Source: JBDHTO01 sp039808665 (GTDB taxonomy: Bacteria; Pseudomonadota; Alphaproteobacteria; Paracaedibacterales; JAKBAR01). Taken from it: a stretch of DNA of 17,462 bases. The position numbers and the translations under genes are program-made. Each line of letters starts with the position of its first letter. The stretch's first letter is position 1. Location of the stretch: NCBI GenBank assembly GCA_039808665.1, contig JBDHTO010000013.1:1-17462 (forward strand). Direction: 5' to 3'. A model generated the notes under the pieces. That model was not told where the DNA came from and searched no databases. It was given only the letters and a program-made list of their open reading frames with translations. Positions 1 through 6,672 of the stretch are shown piece by piece.

Positions 1-78
1 GGCGGTGCTCTCTTTTTTGGTATTTTCTTTGAAAAAGCTGAGCTGGGAGAGATCTTGGGTCATCTTTTGTCTCTATAA
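1..78 (+). CDS. Possible C-terminal end of a membrane protein (partial)
   Basis: Reading frame 1 is open from the left edge to a TAA at 76-78 and encodes 25 residues, with hydrophobic stretches around GALFFGIFF and ILGHLLSL. The pattern (hydrophobic, short charged turn containing EKAE, hydrophobic) would fit the last helix of a transporter, and resembles the end of EamA/DMT-type permeases, but 25 residues cannot establish a family. T-rich sequence follows the stop (79-110) without an obvious hairpin. It could equally be a chance frame. Confidence 0.25.
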   Translation, partial: GGALFFGIFFEKAELGEILGHLLSL

Positions 79-147
79 TCTTTTTTCGACTTTTTTAAGT
101 TTTTATGCCACACAGTATCCATTAAATGGAATCAGTTGCGATTTGAA

Positions 148-239
148 CCCCACGCCTTTTAAGGCGCTTTCTTACGTATCGTACTTGCCGCCGGATCGAC
201 CATGGGGCAAGCCCCACGCCTTTTAAGGCGCTTTCTTAC
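148..239 (-). repeat. Two 28-bp direct repeats, tRNA-tail-like, downstream of tRNA-Leu
   Basis: An identical 28-bp sequence occurs at 148-175 and 212-239, a period of 64 bp. Each copy contains the palindrome CGCCTTTTAAGGCG (153-166 and 217-230), which matches the long variable arm of the adjacent tRNA-Leu (272-284) apart from a few bases. The 36 bp between the copies (176-211) contain TTGCCGCCGGATCGACC, which aligns with the tRNA T-arm and acceptor region at 250-267. The left copy continues into GTTCAAATC-like sequence (minus strand, 142-150) that resembles a T loop. I read these as decayed tandem copies of the tRNA 3' half lying in its downstream transcript. A second perfect inverted repeat, TGGGGC-AA-GCCCCA, spans 203-216. 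Confidence 0.7.
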
Positions 240-242
240 ATG

Positions 243-328
243 TGGTGCCTGCTGCCGGAATCGAACCGGCACGCCTTTGGGGCGACAGATTTTAAGTCTG
301 TTGTGTCTACCAGTTTCACCAAGCAGGC
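243..328 (-). tRNA. tRNA-Leu, anticodon UAA
   Basis: Read on the minus strand from 328, the sequence folds as a class II tRNA. The 7-bp acceptor stem pairs GCCTGCT with AGCAGGC. The anticodon stem ACAGA/TCTGT encloses the loop CTTAAAA with anticodon TAA at 294-292. A long variable arm CGCC-cca-aaGGCG (284-272) is followed by a T arm GCCGG-TTCGATT-CCGGC, discriminator A at 246 and an encoded CCA at 245-243. The long variable arm and the anticodon together identify leucine. It is expected to read UUA and, by wobble, UUG codons. Its promoter is at 341-369, and tRNA-like repeats lie on its 3' side. Confidence 0.97.
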
Positions 329-340
329 TAACACATGAAA

Positions 341-369
341 AAAATATGACCTTTTTAACCTTTTAGCAA
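341..369 (-). promoter_or_regulatory. Sigma-70-like promoter for tRNA-Leu
   Basis: On the minus strand TTGCTA (369-364) and TATTTT (346-341) are separated by exactly 17 bp. The -10 box ends 12 bases before the mature 5' end of the tRNA at 328. Spacing and distance suit a tRNA transcription unit. The assignment rests on sequence only. Confidence 0.5.
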
Positions 370-508
370 GGATTCTTTTGCATAATAACCAGAAGAAGGT
401 TTATATGAAGAACGTCCGCGGCAGCACGTGGTGAGTTTTATTGTCTCTTGACTTTTGTAACATATGTCGTGCATGTATCAATTCATTCAAATAAAAAAGG
501 TGACAATA

Positions 509-1822
509 ATGAAATTTTTGAAAACTTTACCCCTTTTGAGTGTTCTCTTCTCGAGTATTGTCGTTGCAGGTGAGAAAAAAGAAGAACCAGGATCTGCACC
601 AACCCCCACAGCATCTGGTCAAAAAACACATAGAACATTAGCTGAGCGTGCCAAGCATTTCGAAGCACCACCGCCTGTAGGGCATCCTACCCAATCCTTG
701 GTTGGCGTTCCGGGCGAGGGAAGGAGTAATGTGAGAGGCAGGGGAAGTAAAGCGACTGCCTGGGAAAATAGAGCCACGCAGCTGCCGGTAGAGCCTAAAA
801 AACAAGCTCCGGCTGTTGGAACTCTTCCTAAGACGAATTTAAATATTAACCTAGGCGCTTTTGTGCCTGGTGCTCGTCCGCCAGCAAGACCAGTAAAAAA
901 AGTCGAAGACACGGAAGCTGCCGTCGAAGCCCAACCCGGTCAATTCGATAATTCAGAGACACCCTTGGTTCAACCTGAGGGGGCTGAACACTTTTCCACT
1001 GTGGATCCCCAAACTGAAGAAAGTGCGCATAAAAGTGTTGCCGATATTAGAAGATTTGCTCAAATTAATCCTCTTGCAATGGTGCCTGGTGCAATGCCAC
1101 CAAAGAAACAAGATGTAAGTGAGTCGACGCGTCAACTATTGACGAATGATATGGCGAAAAGCAAACCCAGAAAACCTTCTAGTAATAATCGTCCTACAAC
1201 ATCAAAGATTGTGGTGCCTAACTCTAGACCTGAGACTTCGTCTGTAGTAGCCCCTGTAGTACACTCCCTTGCTCCATTGGATGACGTTGTTAAGTCGCTT
1301 GAATGTGTTCCCACTACTGCTGACTCTAGTCCTAATATGGGTGGGGGGCATGGTATGTTTCTTGAGGGACCGGGGATTGATGATTCCGGTGAGGACTTAT
1401 TTGCACCAAAGCCGACTCCTGCACCATCGTCTGCGGTAATGTCTAGGATGGCTGATGATGCGGATCTCCAGAATCCAGAGGATGTGGATGATCTATTTGG
1501 CACTCCTGCACCAAAGCCGGCTGCGCTCCCACTATCACCTGCGGCAATGTCTAGGATGGCTGATGATGCGGATCTCCAGAATCCAGAGGATGAGGATGAT
1601 ATATTTGCGCCAAAGCCGATTGTACCCGCACCGGTTTCTTCGCTGAATAATGTTGCTTTGTTGGAGTGTGTACCTACCACCCTTTCTCCTTATGAGGCGT
1701 ATATGCAGGCTTACGCGAATTTGCAAGATACAAGTAAAACCGGACATGAGTTTAATACGCTCTATGAGCAGTATAAGATCGCTTTCAACGCCTACAATGA
1801 TTCTTTACAAGCTAAGTCCTAA
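509..1822 (+). CDS. Secreted proline-rich repeat protein, function unknown
   Basis: I choose the ATG at 509 because an AAGG motif (497-500) precedes it at good spacing and it opens a typical Sec signal peptide: MKFLK, a hydrophobic core to about residue 19, and likely cleavage after VVA at about 20. An in-frame upstream start at 464 would bury that signal. The 437-residue product is rich in P, A, S, T and D/E and is probably disordered over most of its length. It has three internal repeat families. VPGAxPP occurs twice. ECVPTT occurs at about 265-270 and 386-391 and holds the only two cysteines of the protein. A 36-residue unit starting MSRMADDADLQNPED occurs at 311 and 347. Three acidic-[LI]F motifs, each followed within a few residues by PKP, sit near 295, 327 and 363. 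The last 45 or so residues look helical. No family is recognised. A secreted or surface protein acting on a host is possible but unproven. Confidence 0.85.
   Translation: MKFLKTLPLLSVLFSSIVVAGEKKEEPGSAPTPTASGQKTHRTLAERAKHFEAPPPVGHPTQSLVGVPGEGRSNVRGRGSKATAWENRATQLPVEPKKQAPAVGTLPKTNLNINLGAFVPGARPPARPVKKVEDTEAAVEAQPGQFDNSETPLVQPEGAEHFSTVDPQTEESAHKSVADIRRFAQINPLAMVPGAMPPKKQDVSESTRQLLTNDMAKSKPRKPSSNNRPTTSKIVVPNSRPETSSVVAPVVHSLAPLDDVVKSLECVPTTADSSPNMGGGHGMFLEGPGIDDSGEDLFAPKPTPAPSSAVMSRMADDADLQNPEDVDDLFGTPAPKPAALPLSPAAMSRMADDADLQNPEDEDDIFAPKPIVPAPVSSLNNVALLECVPTTLSPYEAYMQAYANLQDTSKTGHEFNTLYEQYKIAFNAYNDSLQAKS
1431..1600 (+). repeat. Tandem 62-bp near-identical repeat inside the secreted protein gene
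   Basis: Bases 1431-1492 and 1539-1600 match at 60 of 62 positions (T/C at 1437/1545 and T/A at 1485/1593). The period is 108 bp, so the reading frame is kept and 36 residues are repeated. A CCAAAGCCG block recurs beside the copies near 1406, 1511 and 1610, so the unit includes the APKP linker. The near identity points to a recent in-frame duplication or to gene conversion. Confidence 0.92.
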
Positions 1823-1846
1823 TTTTAACTTTTACTAAGCTCTACA

Positions 1847-1880
1847 AAATCCCCAAGGTTTGTGCCCTGGGGATTTTTTT
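1847..1880 (+). terminator. Rho-independent terminator of the secreted protein gene
   Basis: AAATCCCCAAGG (1847-1858) pairs with CCCTGGGGATTT (1865-1876) with a single A/C mismatch, enclosing a six-base loop. It is followed by an uninterrupted T run to 1880. It lies 25 bp after the stop at 1822 and separates this gene from hslV. Confidence 0.9.
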
Positions 1881-1952
1881 ATGATTTTATTCCCAATGTT
1901 GCTATCAAAGAGTTTGATGTGGTGCGCAACCCTCGCCCTTTTTTCTGATTTT

Positions 1953-1961
1953 TGCTATATT
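1953..1961 (+). promoter_or_regulatory. Extended -10 promoter candidate for hslVU
   Basis: TGCTATATT (TG at 1953-1954, TATATT at 1956-1961) matches the extended -10 pattern and lies about 35 bp before the hslV ATG. No good -35 box is 17 bp upstream, which extended -10 promoters can tolerate. I do not see a convincing heat-shock sigma-32 pair here. The assignment is a sequence guess. Confidence 0.4.
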
Positions 1962-1996
1962 TCCCCTAACGAAGGTCAAAAACAAAGTGAACAAAA

Positions 1997-2536
1997 ATGG
2001 AAAGCTGGCACGGAACGACGATCCTTTCGGTACGCACAGAGAAAAAAGTGGTTGTGATTGGGGATGGTCAAGTAACTCTTGGGCAAACGGTGATAAAATC
2101 GGCGGCACGTAAAGTACGTCGTTTGAGCGGAGATAAAGTGATCGCTGGATTCGCAGGAGCAACGGCGGATGCTTTTGCCCTTTTTGAACGCCTGGAGTCA
2201 AAACTTGAACAGTATCCCGGTCAACTTGCAAGGGCCTGTGTAGAAATGGCAAAGGATTGGCGAACAGACCGGTATTTACGCAAGCTCGAGGCCATGATGA
2301 TTGTGGCGGATAAAACGGTTTCTCTGACATTGACCGGTATGGGGGATGTGCTTGAACCTGAGGATGGGCTCATTGGTATTGGTTCCGGTGGTATGTATGC
2401 GCTTTCTGCGGCACGTGCCCTTAAAACTGTAAAAGGACTGGAAGCGGAGGATATCGCACGAAGATCCATGGATATTGCTTCTGAAATTTGTGTATATACA
2501 AATAACAACTACACCATTGAAAGTATTGATCTATGA
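1997..2536 (+). CDS. hslV: HslV, proteolytic subunit of the HslUV (ClpYQ) protease
   Basis: This 179-residue protein is an N-terminal-nucleophile threonine peptidase that forms the double-hexamer core of the cytosolic ATP-dependent HslUV protease, a bacterial relative of the proteasome beta subunit. The N-terminus reads MESWHGTTILSVR. The conserved TT pair marks the mature end, so the catalytic threonine should be Thr7 after removal of MESWHG. Family blocks follow: GDGQVTLGQTV, ARKVRRL, AGFAGATADAFALFERLE and the glycine-rich GIGSGGMYALSAA near residue 128. Length is normal. The only purine-rich stretch upstream, GAAGG at 1971-1975, lies 21 bases from the ATG, so the ribosome binding site is weak. 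The stop overlaps the hslU start by 4 bases (ATGA), which implies coupled translation. Confidence 0.97.
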   Translation: MESWHGTTILSVRTEKKVVVIGDGQVTLGQTVIKSAARKVRRLSGDKVIAGFAGATADAFALFERLESKLEQYPGQLARACVEMAKDWRTDRYLRKLEAMMIVADKTVSLTLTGMGDVLEPEDGLIGIGSGGMYALSAARALKTVKGLEAEDIARRSMDIASEICVYTNNNYTIESIDL

Positions 2537-3846
2537 CCGTTTTAACACCGCGTGCCATTGTTGCAGAATTGGATCGTTTTATTGTGGGGCAAAATGACGC
2601 CAAAAAGGCTGTGGCCGTCGCCCTGCGTAATCGTTGGAGACGACTACAGCTGAGCGAAGATTTAAGAGAAGAGATTCTTCCCAAAAATATCCTCATGATT
2701 GGCCCAACCGGTGTGGGTAAAACGGAAATTGCCCGCCGCCTTGCGAAACTTGCAGATGCCCCCTTTATCAAGGTCGAAGCAACAAAATTCACAGAGATTG
2801 GCTATGTGGGTCGTGACGTTGAGCAGATTATACGTGACTTGATCGAAATTGGTATCAAGTTGGTGAAGGAAAAAAAACGTGTTGAGGTTGAGGCTAAGGC
2901 CTATGACGCAGCCTTCGAGCGTATTTTAGATGCTCTTGTGGGGGAAACCGCATCCCCTGAAACTCGCATTAAATTCCGTCATATGATCCAAGAAGGTCAA
3001 CTCAAGGATAGAGAAATTGAAATCGAGGTTTCCGATAATGGAGGGCTTTCCATGCCAACCATGGATATTCCAGGAATGCCTGGTGCCCAAATGGGGATGA
3101 TCAACATGGGGGATATTTTTGGAAAATCCTTTGGTTTGAATAAAACAAAAACCCGCAAAGTGACCATTGATGAGGCATTTAAAATCTTGATCGCAGAGGA
3201 ATCGGATAAACTTTTGGATCAAGATGACCTCATCCAAAGCGCCATTCATTATGTGGAGCAAAATGGTATCGTTTTTATTGATGAAATCGACAAGATTTGT
3301 GCGAGATCCGAGAATCGTGGTGGGGACGTAAGTCGTGAAGGAGTCCAGCGAGATTTGCTTCCCCTGATCGAAGGGACAACGGTGACAACAAAGCATGGCA
3401 CCGTTAAAACGGATCATATTTTGTTTGTGACCTCAGGAGCCTTTCATGTGTCAAAGCCTGCAGATCTTCTTCCTGAACTTCAGGGGCGTCTTCCTATTCG
3501 TGTAGAGCTCAGTCCCCTTAAGAAAGAGGATTTTTTGAGAATCCTCAAGGAACCCGAGTTTAACCTTATTCGCCAATCAAAAGAGCTTTTGTCAACAGAA
3601 GGTGTTGTTCTTGATTTCAAGGATGATGCTATAGAGATGATCGCAGAGCTTGCCTCAGAAATTAATGGAACCATTGAAAACATTGGTGCAAGGCGTCTTC
3701 ATACACTTCTTGAGAAGCTTCTCGAGGATATAAGTTTTGAAGCATCGGATATGGAGAAAAAAACCATTATGATCGATAAAAAAATGGTTGAGATGAGGCT
3801 TTCTGAGTTTGCAAAGAATCAAGATCTATCAAAGTTTATTTTATAA
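2533..3846 (+). CDS. hslU: HslU, ATPase subunit of the HslUV protease
   Basis: HslU is an AAA+ unfoldase whose hexameric ring caps HslV, recognises substrates and feeds them into the proteolytic chamber. The 437-residue product has the family hallmarks: Walker A GPTGVGKT (57-64), the nearby KVEATKFTEIGYVGRDVE segment carrying the pore GYVG motif, and Walker B VFIDEIDKI at about 246-254. These are followed by the sensor region GGDVSREGVQRDLLPLIEG and the arginine-finger region LQGRLPIRVEL. The less conserved I domain lies between the Walker motifs. The C-terminal tail ending KFIL is the segment that, in this family, inserts between HslV subunits to activate them. Length is close to the family norm. 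The start overlaps the hslV stop, so one operon is expected. Its stop lies 3 bp from the convergent mgtC stop, with no terminator hairpin between. Confidence 0.98.
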   Translation: MTVLTPRAIVAELDRFIVGQNDAKKAVAVALRNRWRRLQLSEDLREEILPKNILMIGPTGVGKTEIARRLAKLADAPFIKVEATKFTEIGYVGRDVEQIIRDLIEIGIKLVKEKKRVEVEAKAYDAAFERILDALVGETASPETRIKFRHMIQEGQLKDREIEIEVSDNGGLSMPTMDIPGMPGAQMGMINMGDIFGKSFGLNKTKTRKVTIDEAFKILIAEESDKLLDQDDLIQSAIHYVEQNGIVFIDEIDKICARSENRGGDVSREGVQRDLLPLIEGTTVTTKHGTVKTDHILFVTSGAFHVSKPADLLPELQGRLPIRVELSPLKKEDFLRILKEPEFNLIRQSKELLSTEGVVLDFKDDAIEMIAELASEINGTIENIGARRLHTLLEKLLEDISFEASDMEKKTIMIDKKMVEMRLSEFAKNQDLSKFIL

Positions 3847-3849
3847 ATC

Positions 3850-4554
3850 TTAAATCAGTAGGTTTTTATCTTCGAGTGCAAGCCACCTTGCAGAGAATAC
3901 ATTTTTGCTGTGGCTGATGTCTTCGATAATGCTTTGCATTTGAACTTCGGGAGGGCGTGTATTTTTGACAATAGCTCGAAGGGTGATGTGACCGTTAGTG
4001 CGATCTTTAAGTTCCATAATTTTTAAAACCGCACTGCGTTTTTTGATACTGGAGATCACAAGTTTTCGAACATCCTCTTCATGATCCACGCCACAATTGA
4101 TTTCGATGGAATAGAGAGGGAGGCCGTTTTTAGCCCTTATAAGAGGTCGATTTTCCAAATAGTTTTCTATATTCCTGAGGAGCGTATTTGTAAGGATAAT
4201 GGCAAAGGTAAAGAGTGCGCCATCAAGCATGTATCCCATACCACAAAATGCGCCAAGGGCTGCGGAACACCAAAGAGTTGCGGCTGTGTTGAGTCCCTGA
4301 ACAGTCAGTCCCTCACGCATAATGGCGCCAGCACCCAAAAAACCAATACCCGACACAATCTGTGAGACAATACGAGGAACGCTGTCCCCGATCTCAGTAT
4401 TATCGCCGAAAATGGTGAATCCAGCAGCACCCAAGGCCACAAGAATATTAGTACGAAGGCCCGCTGTTCTTTGATGCAGTTGTCGCTCAATACCGATACA
4501 TGCGCCCAAAAGGAACGCGGCACCAAATCGTATGAGCGGTATCTGCCAATCCAT
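3850..4554 (-). CDS. mgtC: MgtC/SapB-family inner membrane protein
   Basis: The 234-residue product starts at the ATG at 4554; a TTG three codons upstream is less likely. It has the MgtC layout: an N-terminal block of about four to five membrane helices and a soluble C-terminal domain from about residue 140. Conserved segments include LGACIGIERQ, AGLRTNILVALGAAGF, GIGFLGAGAIM and GLNTAATLWCSAALG. In Salmonella and Mycobacterium, MgtC is needed for growth in low Mg2+ and inside macrophages and affects the F1Fo ATPase. The full-length C-terminal domain, with a beta-alpha fold implied by SIEINCGV and HITLRAIV, favours MgtC over short SapB-like proteins. The ribosome binding site is poor. A promoter candidate lies at 4616-4645. 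The role here, probably magnesium or acid stress, is inferred. Confidence 0.88.
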   Translation of the reverse strand: MDWQIPLIRFGAAFLLGACIGIERQLHQRTAGLRTNILVALGAAGFTIFGDNTEIGDSVPRIVSQIVSGIGFLGAGAIMREGLTVQGLNTAATLWCSAALGAFCGMGYMLDGALFTFAIILTNTLLRNIENYLENRPLIRAKNGLPLYSIEINCGVDHEEDVRKLVISSIKKRSAVLKIMELKDRTNGHITLRAIVKNTRPPEVQMQSIIEDISHSKNVFSARWLALEDKNLLI

Positions 4555-4615
4555 AAAAAACAATTTTCTGAGACTCTATTTTCATAGTGGATTTCAAGTC
4601 GTTAAGAAGGGGTTA

Positions 4616-4645
4616 ATATTACTATCATTTTTACACATATTTCAA
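4616..4645 (-). promoter_or_regulatory. Sigma-70-like promoter candidate for mgtC
   Basis: On the minus strand TTGAAA (4645-4640) and TAATAT (4621-4616) are separated by 18 bp. This predicts a transcript start near 4608 and a leader of about 54 nt before the ATG at 4554. The element begins at the stop codon of the upstream transporter gene, so mgtC may be transcribed both on its own and by read-through. Confidence 0.4.
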
Positions 4646-4646
4646 A

Positions 4647-5915
4647 TTAGGCTGCTTTTTTCAAGGCATCCTCACTTTGATCTAAGGATTGCTTTTCTAT
4701 GCCTAAAAGAGAGATATATGTTGCAATACAGGCTCCTACCACAAGAAGTGCGGGCCAAAAATGCCCAAAATGGTTTGAAATCCAGGTTGCAGCGAGAGGG
4801 GTTGCGCCACCTAAAACACCATTAGCAAGGTTAAGGGCGAGAGCAACACCTGTAAATCGGACGAAGGTCGGAAAAATATGGACAAGAACAGCCCGGCATG
4901 CGCCAAGAACGCCACCAATAGAAAAAGCAAAAAGCACCATAAACGCAATTTGTGCTGTAAGAGAGGCGTTTTCCAAACTGTAGAAAAGTAAAAGAGAGAC
5001 AGGGATAAGCGTGATGGCAAAACCTTTTGTGATAAGGGTACGGTTTCCTTTGTCAGCGATATACGCCACAAGAATATTTCCAAAGACGAGTGTTGACATG
5101 ACAAAAGCGCTTAAATACAGGGCTTTGTGGGGAGGAAATTTCCCAAGAAAAATCGTTTGATTGGGAATAAAAACGGAAATGATGTAGTATCCCACAGCAT
5201 TCAATGCCAGGAGGAATGTTCCCAAGATCACATGATGTTTATATTCCTTGAAAACTAATCGGATGGGGGATTTGACGGGCTTTGAAAATTCCTTAGACTC
5301 TGGAAGTTTGCGGCGCATATAAACACCCACAACTGCGAGAAGAAGTCCCAACATAAAGGGGATGCGCCAACCATAACTTTGGAAACTCTCCGGAGACATA
5401 CTTTGGGAAAGTATGGCCACACACAAACTCCCACTCATCATACCAAGATGCACACCTAAATCCGCCCAACATCCCATGGAGGCTTTTTTGTTCTGGGGCG
5501 CTTGCTCAATCAGATAGACAAAGGATCCTGTGAATTCTCCCCCTACAGAAGCGCCTTGGAGAATACGACAGACGAGCAGTAAAAGGGGAGCTGCTATACC
5601 GATGGTTTCATAAGTTGGCAAAAGTCCAATACATACGGTCGGAACAGCCATGACAAAATTGGACACAACAAGAGCTTGCTTCCTTCCAAGGGTATCTCCG
5701 ATATGTCCAAAAATAAGGGAGCCAAGAGGGCGTGCCAGAAACCCGACAGCAAAAACACTGTATGTCAGCAAAATAGAGAGAAGGTAGTTTCCCGCGGGAA
5801 AGAATTGCTTGGCAATAATATGCGCTACGAAGCCATAAACGGCAAAATCAAACCATTCCAAGGTATTTCCGGAAAGGCAGGTGAAGATCATGCGTTGTTT
5901 TTCGGAAATTTTCAT
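4647..5915 (-). CDS. MFS transporter of the metabolite:H+ symporter (ProP-like) family
   Basis: This is a 12-helix inner-membrane transporter, expected to couple uptake of a small metabolite to protons. The N-terminus carries the MHS signature GNTLEWFDFAVYGF (about residues 16-29). The loop 2-3 MFS motif GHIGDTLGRK follows at about 70-79, and the central RILQGASVGGEFTGS motif in helix 4-5 is typical of ProP, KgtP and ShiA relatives. I start at the ATG at 5915 (422 residues). A TTG start at 5978 would add 21 polar residues without family support. Substrates in the family include proline/betaine, alpha-ketoglutarate, citrate and shikimate, and the sequence does not decide between them. Such carriers are often expanded in intracellular bacteria that import host metabolites. 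The gene precedes mgtC in the same direction. Confidence 0.9.
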   Translation of the reverse strand: MKISEKQRMIFTCLSGNTLEWFDFAVYGFVAHIIAKQFFPAGNYLLSILLTYSVFAVGFLARPLGSLIFGHIGDTLGRKQALVVSNFVMAVPTVCIGLLPTYETIGIAAPLLLLVCRILQGASVGGEFTGSFVYLIEQAPQNKKASMGCWADLGVHLGMMSGSLCVAILSQSMSPESFQSYGWRIPFMLGLLLAVVGVYMRRKLPESKEFSKPVKSPIRLVFKEYKHHVILGTFLLALNAVGYYIISVFIPNQTIFLGKFPPHKALYLSAFVMSTLVFGNILVAYIADKGNRTLITKGFAITLIPVSLLLFYSLENASLTAQIAFMVLFAFSIGGVLGACRAVLVHIFPTFVRFTGVALALNLANGVLGGATPLAATWISNHFGHFWPALLVVGACIATYISLLGIEKQSLDQSEDALKKAA

Positions 5916-6114
5916 AACGGATTTTTCTTGGTTAAGGTAAGGCTTTTTTAGCAGGCCACGTTCCTGATCGTGTGTCAAATCAAAAGGGTAATGAAAGAAA
6001 ACTTTGAAATTTTGTTACGCAAAAAAGAAAAATAAACACGAGGATCTATAAATTTCTTGCAAAAATGTGTGAGTGGTATTTTCATAGGCGTAGTTTTCTT
6101 AATCTGGATGTATC

Positions 6115-6666
6115 GTGCCAACCATTCCAAATATCCTCACATCCATTCGTATTTTGTTGATCCCTGTGATCATTTTTGCTTTTTACCGTGAAAGTTCCTT
6201 GGGGTACTGGGTTGCGGCGATTTGTTTTATTGGTGCGTGTGTTACAGATTATCTTGATGGATTAATGGCCCGTCTTTTGTCCCAAAGCTCTAAACTAGGA
6301 CAATTTCTAGATCCCACAGCGGATAAACTTCTGGTGGCTTCAACGCTCTTTCTTTTGGTAGGATTCGATAAAATCAGCAAACTGTCGTTTATTCCAGCAA
6401 TTATCATCCTATGCCGAGAGATTATGATATCCGGTCTTCGGGAAGTTCTTTCTGAGCTTAAGATTCCTGTGCCCGTAACGGTTCTTGCTAAGTGGAAAAC
6501 AATGTTGCAAATGCTTTCTTTGAGTATTTTGATGGTGAGTGGGACCGTGCGATTTGAAGGGATTCTCCATCAGATTGGTGAAATATTTCTTTGGATTGCC
6601 GCAGCTCTGACTATTGTGACAGGGTTTTCTTATCTGCGCTCAGGATTTCATCATTTTGAAGGATAG
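6115..6666 (+). CDS. pgsA: CDP-diacylglycerol-glycerol-3-phosphate 3-phosphatidyltransferase
   Basis: PgsA makes phosphatidylglycerophosphate from CDP-diacylglycerol and glycerol 3-phosphate, the committed step to phosphatidylglycerol and cardiolipin in the inner membrane. The 183-residue product has the complete CDP-alcohol phosphatidyltransferase motif: D45, D48-G49, A52-R53, G62, D66 and D70, within DYLDGLMAR and KLGQFLDPTADK. The N-terminal PNILTSIRILLIPV and the CREIMISGLRE segment are characteristic of PgsA rather than of phosphatidylserine synthase. About five to six hydrophobic helices are visible and length is normal. The start is a GTG at 6115 with only a weak upstream GGA; the nearby ATG at 6108 is out of frame. 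It stands alone on the plus strand and ends 6 bp from the convergent amidohydrolase stop. Confidence 0.95.
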   Translation: MPTIPNILTSIRILLIPVIIFAFYRESSLGYWVAAICFIGACVTDYLDGLMARLLSQSSKLGQFLDPTADKLLVASTLFLLVGFDKISKLSFIPAIIILCREIMISGLREVLSELKIPVPVTVLAKWKTMLQMLSLSILMVSGTVRFEGILHQIGEIFLWIAAALTIVTGFSYLRSGFHHFEG

Positions 6667-6672
6667 AAAAAA

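Noticed and set aside
5..226. 73-codon plus-strand reading frame
   Set aside because: It has no ribosome binding site, runs through the tRNA-tail repeats, and its composition changes where the repeats begin. The frame-1 end at 78 is the better candidate in this stretch.
148..239. Two-repeat CRISPR-like array (28-bp repeats, 36-bp spacer)
   Set aside because: Repeat and spacer lengths look right, but both the repeat and the spacer align with the neighbouring tRNA 3' half, only two copies exist, and no cas gene is in the window.
464..508. Longer N-terminus for the secreted protein
   Set aside because: The extra 15 residues would mask the signal peptide, and the ATG at 509 has its own AAGG at proper spacing.
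1132..1680. 182-codon minus-strand frame inside the repeat protein gene
   Set aside because: It is the antisense image of the repeat-rich coding sequence, with Ser/Gly-rich low-complexity content forced by the sense codons and no ribosome binding site.
1860..2057. 65-codon plus-strand frame before hslV
   Set aside because: It begins inside the terminator hairpin and overlaps the hslV start in another frame, and the sequence looks like no protein family.
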